Assembly (NCBI RefSeq): GCF_042684505.1
Contig: NZ_JBHULT010000008.1
Span: 124,001-188,000, forward strand
Direction of reading: 5' to 3'
DNA from: Salinimicrobium flavum
GTDB lineage: Bacteria > Bacteroidota > Bacteroidia > Flavobacteriales > Flavobacteriaceae
DNA length: 64,000 bases
Shown: positions 43,059-51,698 of the stretch, piece after piece
Layout: every line of letters begins with the position of its first letter
Numbering within the stretch: the first letter of the stretch is position 1
Notes under the pieces: generated by a model
The model's input: the letters and a program-made list of their open reading frames with translations, nothing else
The model's database searches: none
What the model was told of the DNA's origin: nothing
Program-made: the position numbers and the translations under genes

Positions 43059-43763
43059 ATGAAAAGAATTTTACTCCTGATCATCCTCCCTTTTTTTATG
43101 GGATGTGCAGAATTACAGCAAATAGCAGACAGTCTACCCGAGGAAGGTGGTTATATTTCAAATACCGAAGTTGCAGCCGGACTTAGACAAGCCCTCGATT
43201 TTGGAATAGAGAAACAGGTTACCAAACTTACCGAAGAAGACGGATTTTATCGCAACGAACTGGTGCGTATCACTCTGCCTTCTGAACTGCAGAAAGTAGA
43301 TCGTACCCTGCGTGACCTGGGGATGGATGCCCTGGCAGATGAAGGACTGAAGGTACTTAACCGGGCCGCAGAAGATGCCGTTAAGGAAGCTACCCCTATT
43401 TTTGTGAATGCTGTCAAGGAGATCACATTTACCGATGCAAGAAATATCCTTACCGAAAATGATACGGCGGCTACCTTTTACCTGGAGAACAAAACCACCA
43501 ATGATCTTTACGCCAAATTCAATCCCGTAATAACAACTTCACTGGATAAAGTGGGCGCAACCCAGGTATGGACAAACATTATCAACCGGTATAACCAGCT
43601 TCCAATGACCAATAATGTAAACCCAGATCTGGCCGATTATGTCACCAAAGAAGCTCTTGATGGAGTATTCACTATGATAGCAGTGGAGGAAAAGGAGATC
43701 AGGAATAATTTCGCGGCCCGTACCACTAAATTGCTGGAAAGGGTATTTGCCTTACAGGATTGA
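43059..43763 (+). CDS. DUF4197 lipoprotein
   Basis: A 234-residue lipoprotein with lipobox FFMGC (Cys15). The rest matches DUF4197: EVAAGLRQALDFGIEKQVTKL, ITLPSELQKVDRTLRDLGM, FTDARNILTENDTAATFYL and KEALDGVFTMIAVEEKEIR. The fold is helical and the function unknown. The open frame extends upstream to TTG 43005, but the signal sequence fixes the start at ATG 43059. Divergent from icmF. Confidence 0.92.
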   Translation: MKRILLLIILPFFMGCAELQQIADSLPEEGGYISNTEVAAGLRQALDFGIEKQVTKLTEEDGFYRNELVRITLPSELQKVDRTLRDLGMDALADEGLKVLNRAAEDAVKEATPIFVNAVKEITFTDARNILTENDTAATFYLENKTTNDLYAKFNPVITTSLDKVGATQVWTNIINRYNQLPMTNNVNPDLADYVTKEALDGVFTMIAVEEKEIRNNFAARTTKLLERVFALQD

Positions 43764-43949
43764 TCTTTATGTAGGAATTTTTCCAACCCCAAAAAAGGGT
43801 TATTCACAATCTGTTTATTAGCTACAGGAATGACTATTACTGAATTATAAGGTCTTAAGCCTTAAGTTTTTAACAATTATCGACGGAAGGATTCTAATTT
43901 TTACAATAAAGTTAACTATAGGTTAGGAGTTCTTCGGAAAGCAGGTAAA

Positions 43950-43957
43950 TATCTTTG
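43950..43957 (+). promoter_or_regulatory. TAnnTTTG -7 element for the Lacal_2735-like gene
   Basis: TATCTTTG, 19 bases before the ATG at 43977. Confidence 0.42.
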
Positions 43958-43976
43958 TACTATAACGAAATGATAT

Positions 43977-44177
43977 ATGTTTAGACTATTCGAACCTCGT
44001 TCTACCCTGGAAAGGCTACAGGAAAAATATTGTTTCCTTATGCGCCGATCCTATGAACTGGCGGTCATCGACAAGCTTCGTAGCGATATGCTGAACGAAA
44101 AAGCTTGTAAGATCCTTCAGGAAATAAGACGTATGGAAAAGGGTCAGGTAGAAAGCACCTCTGACCGAAGTCGTTGA
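43977..44177 (+). CDS. Lacal_2735 family small protein
   Basis: A 66-residue basic protein MFRLFEPRSTLERLQEKYCF followed by LMRRSYELAVIDKLRSDML and a helix ending EIRRMEKG. The pattern 'MF.LF....E.LQ.KY..LM..(S/A)..L' fits the short flavobacterial Lacal_2735 family of unknown function. Its 3' end overlaps the convergent BtuF-like gene by 34 bases. Confidence 0.72.
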   Translation: MFRLFEPRSTLERLQEKYCFLMRRSYELAVIDKLRSDMLNEKACKILQEIRRMEKGQVESTSDRSR

Positions 44178-44944
44178 AAATACTCAAAAGCGGGTATCAA
44201 CCTGGAGCCGTACCAGCTAAAAAATTCCCCGTCCACAATGTGGACGCAATCCTTCCCCACCCATCTTTTTATCTCATTCCTATGCTCTTCTTTAAAGGGG
44301 TAAGGTTCTGTCGACAAAAACACATGATCGATTTCGTCAGGTAGTTCCTTCAGAAATATCTCCGGATATCGCGACTTTTTATCTGAAAAAACATTTTCAA
44401 AATTGTTCAGGGAGAGGAGATGATCAATGAAGGTATCCTTTCCTGCTACCATCCAAGGATTTTTCCAGATCAAATATGCCACCTTCCTGGCAGGTTGCCC
44501 TGCAATGGACATTTCAAAAGCTTTTCTAAGGTCTATGATCTTCCCTACGATCTCTGAGGACTTTTGGCGGGTATTAAATATTTCCCCGTATTCCCTGATG
44601 AGTTCAAGGGAGTCATCTATGGTTTTAATATCAGAAACATGAACCGGTGCGATCTTCTCCAGATCTTTAACAATTTGTGGGGTGTTTTCCTCTTTGTTGC
44701 ACAGGATAATATCTGGGGCAAGTTTTCTGATCTTGTCAATATTCACCTGTTTGGTGCCGCCCACCACCTGTTTCCTCTTCCTGAGATCTTCGGGATGTAC
44801 GCAGAATTTCGTGACCCCAACCAAAGATTCTTCAAGACCGAGATCTACAAGTAATTCTGTTTGACTGGGTACCAGGGAAACGATACGCTTTGGTGGGTTA
44901 CCCACCTCTACCTCCCTGTTTAACTGATCGTAGTAAGTAGCCAT
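44144..44944 (-). CDS. BtuF-like helical-backbone binding protein without signal peptide
   Basis: A 266-residue protein of the class III periplasmic-binding-protein fold (RIVSLVPSQTELLVDLGLEE, VVGGTKQVNIDKIRKLAPDIIL, YLIWKNPWMVAG), as in the vitamin B12 binder BtuF and in haem/siderophore receptors. Such proteins normally carry a signal peptide or lipobox; this one starts MATYYDQLNREVEVG and has neither. An upstream start at 44968 adds only eight residues and also gives no clear leader. It lies 1.3 kb from the B12-dependent icmF, so cobalamin is a possible ligand, but it could be cytosolic. Confidence 0.8.
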   Translation of the reverse strand: MATYYDQLNREVEVGNPPKRIVSLVPSQTELLVDLGLEESLVGVTKFCVHPEDLRKRKQVVGGTKQVNIDKIRKLAPDIILCNKEENTPQIVKDLEKIAPVHVSDIKTIDDSLELIREYGEIFNTRQKSSEIVGKIIDLRKAFEMSIAGQPARKVAYLIWKNPWMVAGKDTFIDHLLSLNNFENVFSDKKSRYPEIFLKELPDEIDHVFLSTEPYPFKEEHRNEIKRWVGKDCVHIVDGEFFSWYGSRLIPAFEYFQRLRSEVLST

Positions 44945-45026
44945 CACGAAAATTTTTAGCCAGAACAATTTACCAAGAAAAGCCTGAAAAATAAAATTTC
45001 GGGCGGTAAGGAATTTCCTTCAGGTT

Positions 45027-45836
45027 TTACAGGAATCCGGCCATTTGCACCTGCAATTCTTTCGCCTTCTCTGCTGCAGCTTCAGTAAAATCTTCTCCCT
45101 TTGATGCATAAATTATTCCGCGGGAAGAATTGACAAGCAGTCCAACCTTACGGTTCATACCATAATCACAAACCTCCTGCAGACTTCCGCCCTGGGCTCC
45201 CACCCCCGGTACCAGGAGAAAACTTTCAGGAATGATCTTCCTTATCTCTGTCAAATATTCAGCCTTTGTAGCTCCTACCACATACATTAGATTTTGACCG
45301 TTTTTCCACCCCTTGGAGACCTCAAGGACTTTCTTATATAATTCAACTCCTTCTACTTTTTGAGTCTGGAAGTCGTAGGCGCCGGCGTTAGAAGTTAGGG
45401 CCAGTAAAATGGTGTGTTTATTCTCATAAGCAAGAAAAGGTTCTATAGAATCCTTTCCCATATAAGGTGCAACCGTAACAGAGTCGAAATTGAGATCTTC
45501 AAAAAAGGCTTTTGCATACATGCCTGAAGTATTCCCTATGTCTCCCCTCTTGGCATCGGCAATGGTGAAAATTTCAGGATACTTTTCATTCAGGTAATCA
45601 ATCGTCTTTCCCAAAGCCTGCAATCCCTTGATCCCGTATGCCTCATAAAAGGCCAGATTGGGTTTAAAGGCAACGGCCAGGTGATGGGTCGCATCAATGA
45701 TGGCTTTATTAAAGGCAAAGACAGGATCTTCCTCCTTCAACAAATGCTGCGGGATCCTTGTAAGATCTACATCAAGTCCTATGCACAAAAATGATCTTTT
45801 GCGTCTTATTTCTTCTACTAGTTGATTGGTGGTCAT
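45027..45836 (-). CDS. pyrF: Orotidine-5'-phosphate decarboxylase, type 2
   Basis: A 269-residue TIM-barrel enzyme with CIGLDVDLTRIP, KPNLAFYEAYG and the catalytic IADAKRGDIGNT. It makes UMP from OMP in pyrimidine synthesis. The type 2 (longer) form is usual in Bacteroidetes. It lies downstream of prfA on the same strand, separated by a terminator, an arrangement (purM-prfA-pyrF) I recall as frequent in flavobacteria. Confidence 0.96.
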   Translation of the reverse strand: MTTNQLVEEIRRKRSFLCIGLDVDLTRIPQHLLKEEDPVFAFNKAIIDATHHLAVAFKPNLAFYEAYGIKGLQALGKTIDYLNEKYPEIFTIADAKRGDIGNTSGMYAKAFFEDLNFDSVTVAPYMGKDSIEPFLAYENKHTILLALTSNAGAYDFQTQKVEGVELYKKVLEVSKGWKNGQNLMYVVGATKAEYLTEIRKIIPESFLLVPGVGAQGGSLQEVCDYGMNRKVGLLVNSSRGIIYASKGEDFTEAAAEKAKELQVQMAGFL

Positions 45837-45848
45837 GGTTGGTGAGAT

Positions 45849-45877
45849 AAAAAAAGCTGCCGGAAAAACCGGCAGCT
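45849..45877 (-). terminator. Terminator after prfA
   Basis: Minus strand: AGCTGCCGG - TTTTT - CCGGCAGCT followed by TTTTTT. It lies between the prfA stop and the pyrF start. Confidence 0.85.
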
Positions 45878-45890
45878 GTGCTTTTATTGT

Positions 45891-46967
45891 TTAAAAAACA
45901 TCCGAATTCTGTTTTAATTTTTCGGTGTTCTCTACCAGTTGTAATTCATCAATTATCTTCTGAATATCCCCGTTAATGATATTCCCGAGATCATAAAGGG
46001 TCAAGCCTATCCTGTGATCGGTCACCCTTCCCTGGGCGTAATTGTAAGTACGGATCTTAGCACTCCTGTCCCCGCTGGAAACCATAGAGTTTCTTTTCGC
46101 AGAATCAGCTTCCATCTGCTTGGCCAGCTCCTGCTCATATAATCTGGATCTAAGTACCCTAAAGGCCTTTTCCTTGTTCTTATGCTGAGATTTCTGATCC
46201 TGGCACTGCGCTACCAGTCCGGTTGGGACGTGGGTTAAACGCACTGCGGAATAAGTCGTGTTCACCGACTGCCCTCCCGGTCCCGAGGAACAGAAGTAGT
46301 CGATACGAACATCTTTTGGGTCTATTTGCACATCAAACTCTTCAGCTTCCGGAAGTACCATGACTGTCGCCGCAGAAGTATGTACCCTTCCCTGGGTCTC
46401 GGTTTGAGGTACGCGTTGCACGCGGTGTACCCCGGCTTCAAATTTTAAGGTCCCATAGACATCTTCCCCGGTCACGTCAAAAATGATCTCCTTGAATCCG
46501 CCGCTGGTTCCTTCGCTAAAATCCACAATGTTGTGTTTCCAGCCTCTACTCTCAATATATTTGGTATACATTCGGTAAAGGTCTCCGGCAAAAATACTCG
46601 CCTCGTCCCCACCGGTACCGGCACGAATCTCCATCACCACGTTCTTCGCATCTTCAGGATCCTGAGGCACAAGCATCATACGTATCTTCTCCTCAAGCGC
46701 AGGCAGTTCCTCCTTCGCCTCTTCCATCTGCATCTTCGCCATTTCGGTCATCTCGGGATCACTGCCATCGGCAATGATCTCTTCGGCCTCAGAAATATTT
46801 TGTGTCAGGGCCATGTATTTTTCACGTTCCTGCATCAGTTTTTTAAGGTCCTTGTATTCCTTGTTCAGCTCTATATAACGCTTTTGATCTGCAATCACAT
46901 CGGGTTGAATGATCAGGTCATTCACCTCGTCAAAGCGTTGCTTCACAATATTCAATTTCTCGATCAT
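45891..46967 (-). CDS. prfA: Peptide chain release factor 1
   Basis: A 358-residue class I release factor with the GGQ peptidyl-hydrolysis motif in SSGPGGQSVNTT and the C-terminal KIRTYNYAQGRVTDHRIGL typical of RF1. It terminates translation at UAA and UAG. The frame is open 138 codons further upstream through the divergent msrA gene, but the conserved MIEKLNIVKQRFDEV fixes the ATG at 46967, and a TAAATTTG element lies 20 bases before it. Confidence 0.96.
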   Translation of the reverse strand: MIEKLNIVKQRFDEVNDLIIQPDVIADQKRYIELNKEYKDLKKLMQEREKYMALTQNISEAEEIIADGSDPEMTEMAKMQMEEAKEELPALEEKIRMMLVPQDPEDAKNVVMEIRAGTGGDEASIFAGDLYRMYTKYIESRGWKHNIVDFSEGTSGGFKEIIFDVTGEDVYGTLKFEAGVHRVQRVPQTETQGRVHTSAATVMVLPEAEEFDVQIDPKDVRIDYFCSSGPGGQSVNTTYSAVRLTHVPTGLVAQCQDQKSQHKNKEKAFRVLRSRLYEQELAKQMEADSAKRNSMVSSGDRSAKIRTYNYAQGRVTDHRIGLTLYDLGNIINGDIQKIIDELQLVENTEKLKQNSDVF

Positions 46968-46987
46968 AACATCTGCTTCTAAAGTGG

Positions 46988-46995
46988 CAAATTTA
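46988..46995 (-). promoter_or_regulatory. TAnnTTTG -7 element for prfA
   Basis: Minus-strand TAAATTTG, 20 bases before the ATG at 46967; supports the short prfA start. Confidence 0.5.
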
Positions 46996-47087
46996 CGATA
47001 ATTCCACGGATTTTTAGAATGCATTTTTTCTACGGAAGAATACTTAAAAAATTGGTCATACTGCGGAAATTCTTTAATTTCAGACGG

Positions 47088-47564
47088 ATGAGAAATACCA
47101 AAAAAATAGGTCTTGGCGGCGGTTGTCACTGGTGCACCGAAGCAGTTTTCCAGGCGGTAGAAGGGGTGCAAAAAGTAGAACAGGGATACATTGCTGCCCA
47201 TGGGATAGCATCCTCTTTTTCTGAAGCCGTCATTGTCCATTATGAGCCAAAAAAGGTAGATCTCGATAGACTCCTGAAAATTCATCTTCACACCCACAAT
47301 TCCACCTCCAATCATTCCTTCCGGAAGAAATACCGTAGTGCGGTTTATTTTTTCTCTTCGGAAGATGAAAAGGCGTTGCATAAAATTCTAGAAAAACTAC
47401 AGCAGGATTTTGAGAAGACACTGGTTACTGAAGTACTGCCGTTCGAAGAATTCAGGTCTTCACGAGAGTCTATCCAAAATTATTACCACAAAAATCCAAA
47501 TGCTCCTTTTTGCAAGAGATATATTGAACCGAAACTTACCGTAGTAAATAAAATTCTAAAGTGA
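47088..47564 (+). CDS. msrA: Peptide methionine sulfoxide reductase MsrA-like
   Basis: A 158-residue protein with the MsrA active-site region as GLGGGCHWCTEAVF (Cys catalytic; the usual GCFWC has His for Phe), KKYRSAVYFFSSEDE and a C-terminal NPNAPFCKRYIEPKL with a resolving-type cysteine. It reduces methionine-S-sulfoxide. The region normally reading GYxGG is GYIAAHG, so this is a diverged short MsrA. The start is the ATG at 47088, after an open extension to 47019. Divergent from prfA. Confidence 0.85.
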   Translation: MRNTKKIGLGGGCHWCTEAVFQAVEGVQKVEQGYIAAHGIASSFSEAVIVHYEPKKVDLDRLLKIHLHTHNSTSNHSFRKKYRSAVYFFSSEDEKALHKILEKLQQDFEKTLVTEVLPFEEFRSSRESIQNYYHKNPNAPFCKRYIEPKLTVVNKILK

Positions 47565-47566
47565 TG

Positions 47567-47598
47567 ATCTCCCGCTGTTTTCGGAGATTTTCGCAGAT
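47567..47598. repeat. Left imperfect inverted repeat of the GxxExxY unit
   Basis: Read on the minus strand it starts ATCTGCGAAAATCTCC and ends AGCGGGAGAT. It pairs imperfectly with 48011-48042 and begins 2 bases after the msrA stop. Confidence 0.65.
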
Positions 47599-47633
47599 CT
47601 ATTTTTTATTCTTTAAATTCAAGAAAAACAACA

Positions 47634-48011
47634 ATGGAAGAAAATGATATTTCCTTTAAAATAAGAGGAGCCATCTATAAAGTTTTTAATCATTTTGGTC
47701 CCGGCTTACTTGAATCAGTGTATGTTGCCGCTTTGGCAGCAGAATTAAGGAGGGACGGATTATCTGTAAGAAAGGAGGTGCCAATTCCAGTGGTGTTTAA
47801 TGAAGAAAAATTAGAAGTGGGATTCAGAGTGGATCTTCTAATACAGGAAAAGGTTTTGATCGAAGTTAAATCTATAGAAGCTATTGCTCCCGTTCATCAC
47901 AAACAGACATTAACCTATTTAAAATTAACAGGATTAAAATTAGGAATACTGGTCAATTTTAATGTAGAAAACATTAATGATGGCATCCACCGCAAGGTTA
48001 ATAATTTTTAA
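47634..48011 (+). CDS. GxxExxY protein (PD-(D/E)XK nuclease superfamily)
   Basis: A 125-residue protein with the name-giving GLLESVY (Gly24, Glu27, Tyr30) and a nuclease-like core: Asp67 in GFRVDLLI, Glu77 and Lys79 in LIEVKS. The family is found scattered through many environmental bacteria and has no proven function; the D..ExK core is that of restriction-like nucleases. The gene is bracketed by imperfect inverted repeats, the right one overlapping its stop codon, and sits against the strand of purM and prfA. Confidence 0.92.
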   Translation: MEENDISFKIRGAIYKVFNHFGPGLLESVYVAALAAELRRDGLSVRKEVPIPVVFNEEKLEVGFRVDLLIQEKVLIEVKSIEAIAPVHHKQTLTYLKLTGLKLGILVNFNVENINDGIHRKVNNF

Positions 48012-48042
48012 TCTGCGAATATCAGCGCCATCTGCGGGAAAT
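48011..48042. repeat. Right imperfect inverted repeat of the GxxExxY unit
   Basis: Starts ATCTGCGAATATCAGC at the last base of the stop codon and ends TGCGGGAAAT. About 22 of 32 positions agree with the reversed left copy. Further CTGCG-type words continue to about 48090. Confidence 0.65.
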
Positions 48043-48092
48043 TTCTCCTTTGCTATTTTTGCAGAAACCTCTGCACTCTATGCGTGAACACT

Positions 48093-49274
48093 TTAGAAAT
48101 ACTCGAATTCCCCAAATTCACTTTTAATCGTCAGCTTTTTCTCGTCTGCTGCTTCTACTCTACCTACAATTTTCGCATCCACATTAAAGGATTTTGAGAT
48201 GGAGATAAGGTCTTCGGCGATAGCTTCATCGACATATAGTTCCATGCGGTGGCCCATATTGAACACCTGGTACATCTCTTTCCAGTCTGTCCCGCTTTCT
48301 TTCTGAATAAGTTTGAACAAAGTTGGAACTTTAAAAAGATCATCCTTGATCACATGAACCTTATCCACGAAATGCAGCACCTTGGTTTGGGCTCCCCCGC
48401 TGCAGTGAACCATTCCGGAAATGTCATTTTTGGAATATTTTTCCAGGATCCTTTTGATCACCGGGGCATAGGTGCGGGTTGGGGAAAGAACAAGTTTACC
48501 GGCATCCAGCGGACTACCCTCAACCTTATCTGTCAGGTTCCTTGACCCTGAGTAAATGAGTTCCCCGGGAATAGAAGGATCAAAACTTTCGGGATATTTT
48601 GACGCCAATGCTTTTCCAAAGACATCGTGACGCGCAGAGGTAAGCCCATTGCTACCCATCCCGCCGTTGTATTCTTTTTCGTAAGTGGCCTGACCAAAAG
48701 AGGCAAGCCCCACGATCACATTTCCGGGTTTGATATTGGCATTATCGATCACCTCACTTCGCTTCATGCGTGCCGTGACCGTGGAATCTACGATAATGGT
48801 ACGCACCAGGTCACCCACATCTGCCGTTTCCCCGCCAGTGGAGTGGATATTGATTCCGAAGCCCTTAAGATCTGCAAGCAATTCTTCGGTGCCGTTGATT
48901 ATAGCAGAGATCACTTCCCCGGGAACGAGGTTCTTGTTTCGCCCAATGGTGGAAGAAAGCATGATGTTATCAACAGCCCCTACACACAGCAGGTCATCGA
49001 TGTTCATAATGAGGGCATCTTGCGCGATCCCTTTCCAAACAGAGAGGTCACCCGTCTCTTTCCAGTACATGTAGGCAAGGGAGGATTTCGTCCCCGCCCC
49101 GTCTGCATGCATAATGAGACAGTGATCTTCATCACCCGTAAGATGATCGGGTACGATCTTGCAAAAAGCCTTTGGGAACAGACCTTTATCAACATTCTTT
49201 ATGGCGTTGTGAACGTCTTCTTTACCCGCAGATACTCCTCTTCCGGCATATCTCTTACTTATTTCCTTGCTCAT
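48093..49274 (-). CDS. purM: Phosphoribosylformylglycinamidine cyclo-ligase (AIR synthase)
   Basis: A 393-residue PurM-type protein: RYAGRGVSAGKEDVHNAI at the N terminus, MHADGAGTKSSLAY, IAQDALIMNIDDLLCVGA (nucleotide site), GGETADVGDLVRT and FNMGHRMELYV. It catalyses the fifth step of purine synthesis. The length and the N-terminal form agree with the Bacteroidetes version. It is followed on the same strand, after the inserted opposite-strand genes, by prfA and pyrF. Confidence 0.93.
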   Translation of the reverse strand: MSKEISKRYAGRGVSAGKEDVHNAIKNVDKGLFPKAFCKIVPDHLTGDEDHCLIMHADGAGTKSSLAYMYWKETGDLSVWKGIAQDALIMNIDDLLCVGAVDNIMLSSTIGRNKNLVPGEVISAIINGTEELLADLKGFGINIHSTGGETADVGDLVRTIIVDSTVTARMKRSEVIDNANIKPGNVIVGLASFGQATYEKEYNGGMGSNGLTSARHDVFGKALASKYPESFDPSIPGELIYSGSRNLTDKVEGSPLDAGKLVLSPTRTYAPVIKRILEKYSKNDISGMVHCSGGAQTKVLHFVDKVHVIKDDLFKVPTLFKLIQKESGTDWKEMYQVFNMGHRMELYVDEAIAEDLISISKSFNVDAKIVGRVEAADEKKLTIKSEFGEFEYF

Positions 49275-49340
49275 GGTTGTGTGTTTGTGGTGCCCAAAGA
49301 TAAACAGATTTCAACTTTTAGTCCCGTTACCTTCCGAATT

Positions 49341-49374
49341 AAAAAAGCCACACCGGGGATTCCCAATGTGGCTT
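49341..49374 (-). terminator. Terminator of glnN
   Basis: Minus strand: AAGCCACA / TGTGGCTT stem (49374-49345) with a partly paired inner loop, followed by TTTT. It lies 20 bases after the glnN stop. Confidence 0.8.
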
Positions 49375-49393
49375 AAAATATTTCTGCTGAGTC

Positions 49394-51580
49394 TTACCTG
49401 GTAAACAACAATTCCCTGTATTTGGTCAATGGCCAGATCTCATCATCGATCAACAGCTCCAGCTTGTCACAGTGGTAGCGGATGGTTTCAAAGTAAGGCT
49501 TGACCTCATCGCAGTACATGATCGCTTTTTCTTCGGCATCTTCCAGCTTGTTGGCTTTTTTACGCACTTCGATCATTTCAGTAATACCTGAATTTATTTT
49601 CTCTATGTGTCTCGAAATTTCCTTGATGATCTCCAGCTGCTCCTTGGAGTGCTCTGTAAATCCTTCGTCAAAGATCTCCTTAAGGCCACGAACATTTTTG
49701 ATCAATATATTCTGATACCTTATCGCTGTGGGGATCACATGATTCCTGGCAATATCCCCAAGGATCCTACTTTCGATCTGCACCTTCATTATGTAATCTT
49801 CAAGTTCGATCTCATGTCTCGCATTTATCTCGACCCGGTTCATCACCTTTAGATTCTCAAAGAGAGCTATATTCTTTTCGGTCATCATAGCTTTAAGAGC
49901 CTGAGGAGTATTCTTATTGTTGCTTAACCCTCTTTTTTCGGCTTCCTTTTCCCATGCTTCAGAATATCCATCACCTTCAAACCTGATATTCTTTGATTGT
50001 TTGATATATTCTCTCAGGACATTGAAGATGGCATCATCTTTCTTCATCTTCTTTCCTTTGGTAAGGCCGTCTACTTCTTTTTTAAATTCCTTTAACTGGT
50101 GGGCCACGATAGTGTTAAGAACTGTCATTGGCTGGGCACAGTTGGCGGTTGAACCTACAGCCCTGAACTCAAATTTATTTCCGGTGAAGGCAAAAGAGGA
50201 GGTTCTGTTTCGATCTGTATTGTCCAACAGGATCTCAGGGATCTTACCAACTACATTTAATTTAAGTTCGGTCTTCTCTGCAGGGGAAAGTTTCCCGTCG
50301 GTCACTTTTTCAAGTTCATCGAGGACTTCGGTAAGTTGCGTCCCAATAAAAGTAGAGATGATTGCCGGTGGGGCTTCATTTGCTCCCAGACGGTAATCAT
50401 TGGTTGCACTGGCGATAGTTGCCCGCAAAAGTTCCTCGTGATCATGTACAGCTTTGATGGTGTTGATAAAGAAAGTAAGGAACTGAAGGTTTTTCATGGG
50501 TGTTGAACCGGGGCCTAAAAGGTTCACTCCGGTATCTGTACTCAAAGACCAGTTGTTGTGTTTCCCGCTTCCGTTAATTCCTGCAAAAGGTTTTTCATGG
50601 AAAAGAACCACGAAATTATGTCTTTCAGCCACCCGGTTCATAATATCCATCAACAGGGAGTTGTGGTCTACAGCCAGGTTGGCTTCCTCAAAAATTGGTG
50701 CAAGCTCGAATTGGTTTGGTGCTACCTCGTTATGTCGTGTCTTTACAGGCACCCCTAAAAGCATACATTCTTTTTCAAGATCTCTCATATAAGAAAGTAC
50801 ACGGGAAGGGATGGAACCAAAATAATGGTCATCAAGTTGTTGTCCTTTTGCCGGCGAATGTCCCAATAAGGTTCTTCCTGCCAGCTGTATATCAGGTCTG
50901 GAAGCTGCCAGTGCAGAATCGATCAGAAAATATTCCTGCTCCCAACCAAGGGTTGCATGGACTTTGGTGACATTTTTATCAAAATATTTTGCCACGGCTG
51001 TAGCTGCAGAATCTACTGCATGAAGTGCTCTGAGTAACGGAGTTTTAAAATCAAGCGCATCTCCGGTATAAGATACAAACACACTTGGAATACAAAGGGT
51101 GGTTCCGTAAATGAATGCAGGAGAAGTAGGATCCCAGGCAGTGTATCCGCGGGCTTCAAAAGTATTCCTTATTCCCCCGTGCGGAAAGCTGGATGCATCA
51201 GGTTCCTGTTGTACCAGTTGTCCCCCTCCGAATTTTTCAATGGCAAGTCCGTCTCCAATAGTTTCAAAAAAGGCATCATGCTTTTCTGCTGTAGTTCCTG
51301 TTAGAGGCTGGAACCAGTGAGTATAGTGGGTTGCTCCTTTAGTAATAGCCCATTCCTTCATTCCGGTCGAAATATGGTCGGCGATGGTGCGGTCAATCTT
51401 TTTTCCGGTCGCATTGGCTTCCAAAACACTCTGGAAAGCTTCCTTTGTAAGGAATTGACGCATTACACTTTCGGTGAAAACGTTTCTGCCAAAAAGTTCT
51501 GACCTGCGCTCCTTTTCTTCTATTTCTACAGGTTTACGGTTTAGGGTTTCTTTTAAAGCCTGAAATCTTAATGTTGCCAT
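49394..51580 (-). CDS. glnN: Glutamine synthetase type III
   Basis: A 728-residue GSIII enzyme, the long form typical of Bacteroidetes and cyanobacteria. Landmarks are THYTHWFQPLTGTTAEKHDAF, LGWEQEYFLID, KTRHNEVAPNQFELAPIFEE, FAGINGSGKHNNWSL and NRTSSFAFTGNKFEFRAVG. It makes glutamine from glutamate and ammonia and is the main nitrogen-assimilation enzyme where present. Transcribed alone with its own terminator. Confidence 0.97.
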   Translation of the reverse strand: MATLRFQALKETLNRKPVEIEEKERRSELFGRNVFTESVMRQFLTKEAFQSVLEANATGKKIDRTIADHISTGMKEWAITKGATHYTHWFQPLTGTTAEKHDAFFETIGDGLAIEKFGGGQLVQQEPDASSFPHGGIRNTFEARGYTAWDPTSPAFIYGTTLCIPSVFVSYTGDALDFKTPLLRALHAVDSAATAVAKYFDKNVTKVHATLGWEQEYFLIDSALAASRPDIQLAGRTLLGHSPAKGQQLDDHYFGSIPSRVLSYMRDLEKECMLLGVPVKTRHNEVAPNQFELAPIFEEANLAVDHNSLLMDIMNRVAERHNFVVLFHEKPFAGINGSGKHNNWSLSTDTGVNLLGPGSTPMKNLQFLTFFINTIKAVHDHEELLRATIASATNDYRLGANEAPPAIISTFIGTQLTEVLDELEKVTDGKLSPAEKTELKLNVVGKIPEILLDNTDRNRTSSFAFTGNKFEFRAVGSTANCAQPMTVLNTIVAHQLKEFKKEVDGLTKGKKMKKDDAIFNVLREYIKQSKNIRFEGDGYSEAWEKEAEKRGLSNNKNTPQALKAMMTEKNIALFENLKVMNRVEINARHEIELEDYIMKVQIESRILGDIARNHVIPTAIRYQNILIKNVRGLKEIFDEGFTEHSKEQLEIIKEISRHIEKINSGITEMIEVRKKANKLEDAEEKAIMYCDEVKPYFETIRYHCDKLELLIDDEIWPLTKYRELLFTR

Positions 51581-51698
51581 GTTGTGCTGTTTGAGGGTTT
51601 TGTACAGCGCAAAAGTACATTTTTTTATTTCACCCCCAATTTTTTAAGGGTAGTTTCCAGTAAATTTTAATTTATTTTAAGAATACCCCCCTATTTTT

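Noticed and set aside
46968..47381. A 138-codon N-terminal extension of prfA
   Set aside because: RF1 starts at MIEKLNIVK; the extension runs antisense through msrA and a promoter element sits just before the short start.
48627..49376. A 249-codon plus-strand frame opposite purM
   Set aside because: It lies wholly antisense to a highly conserved gene and has no recognisable domain.
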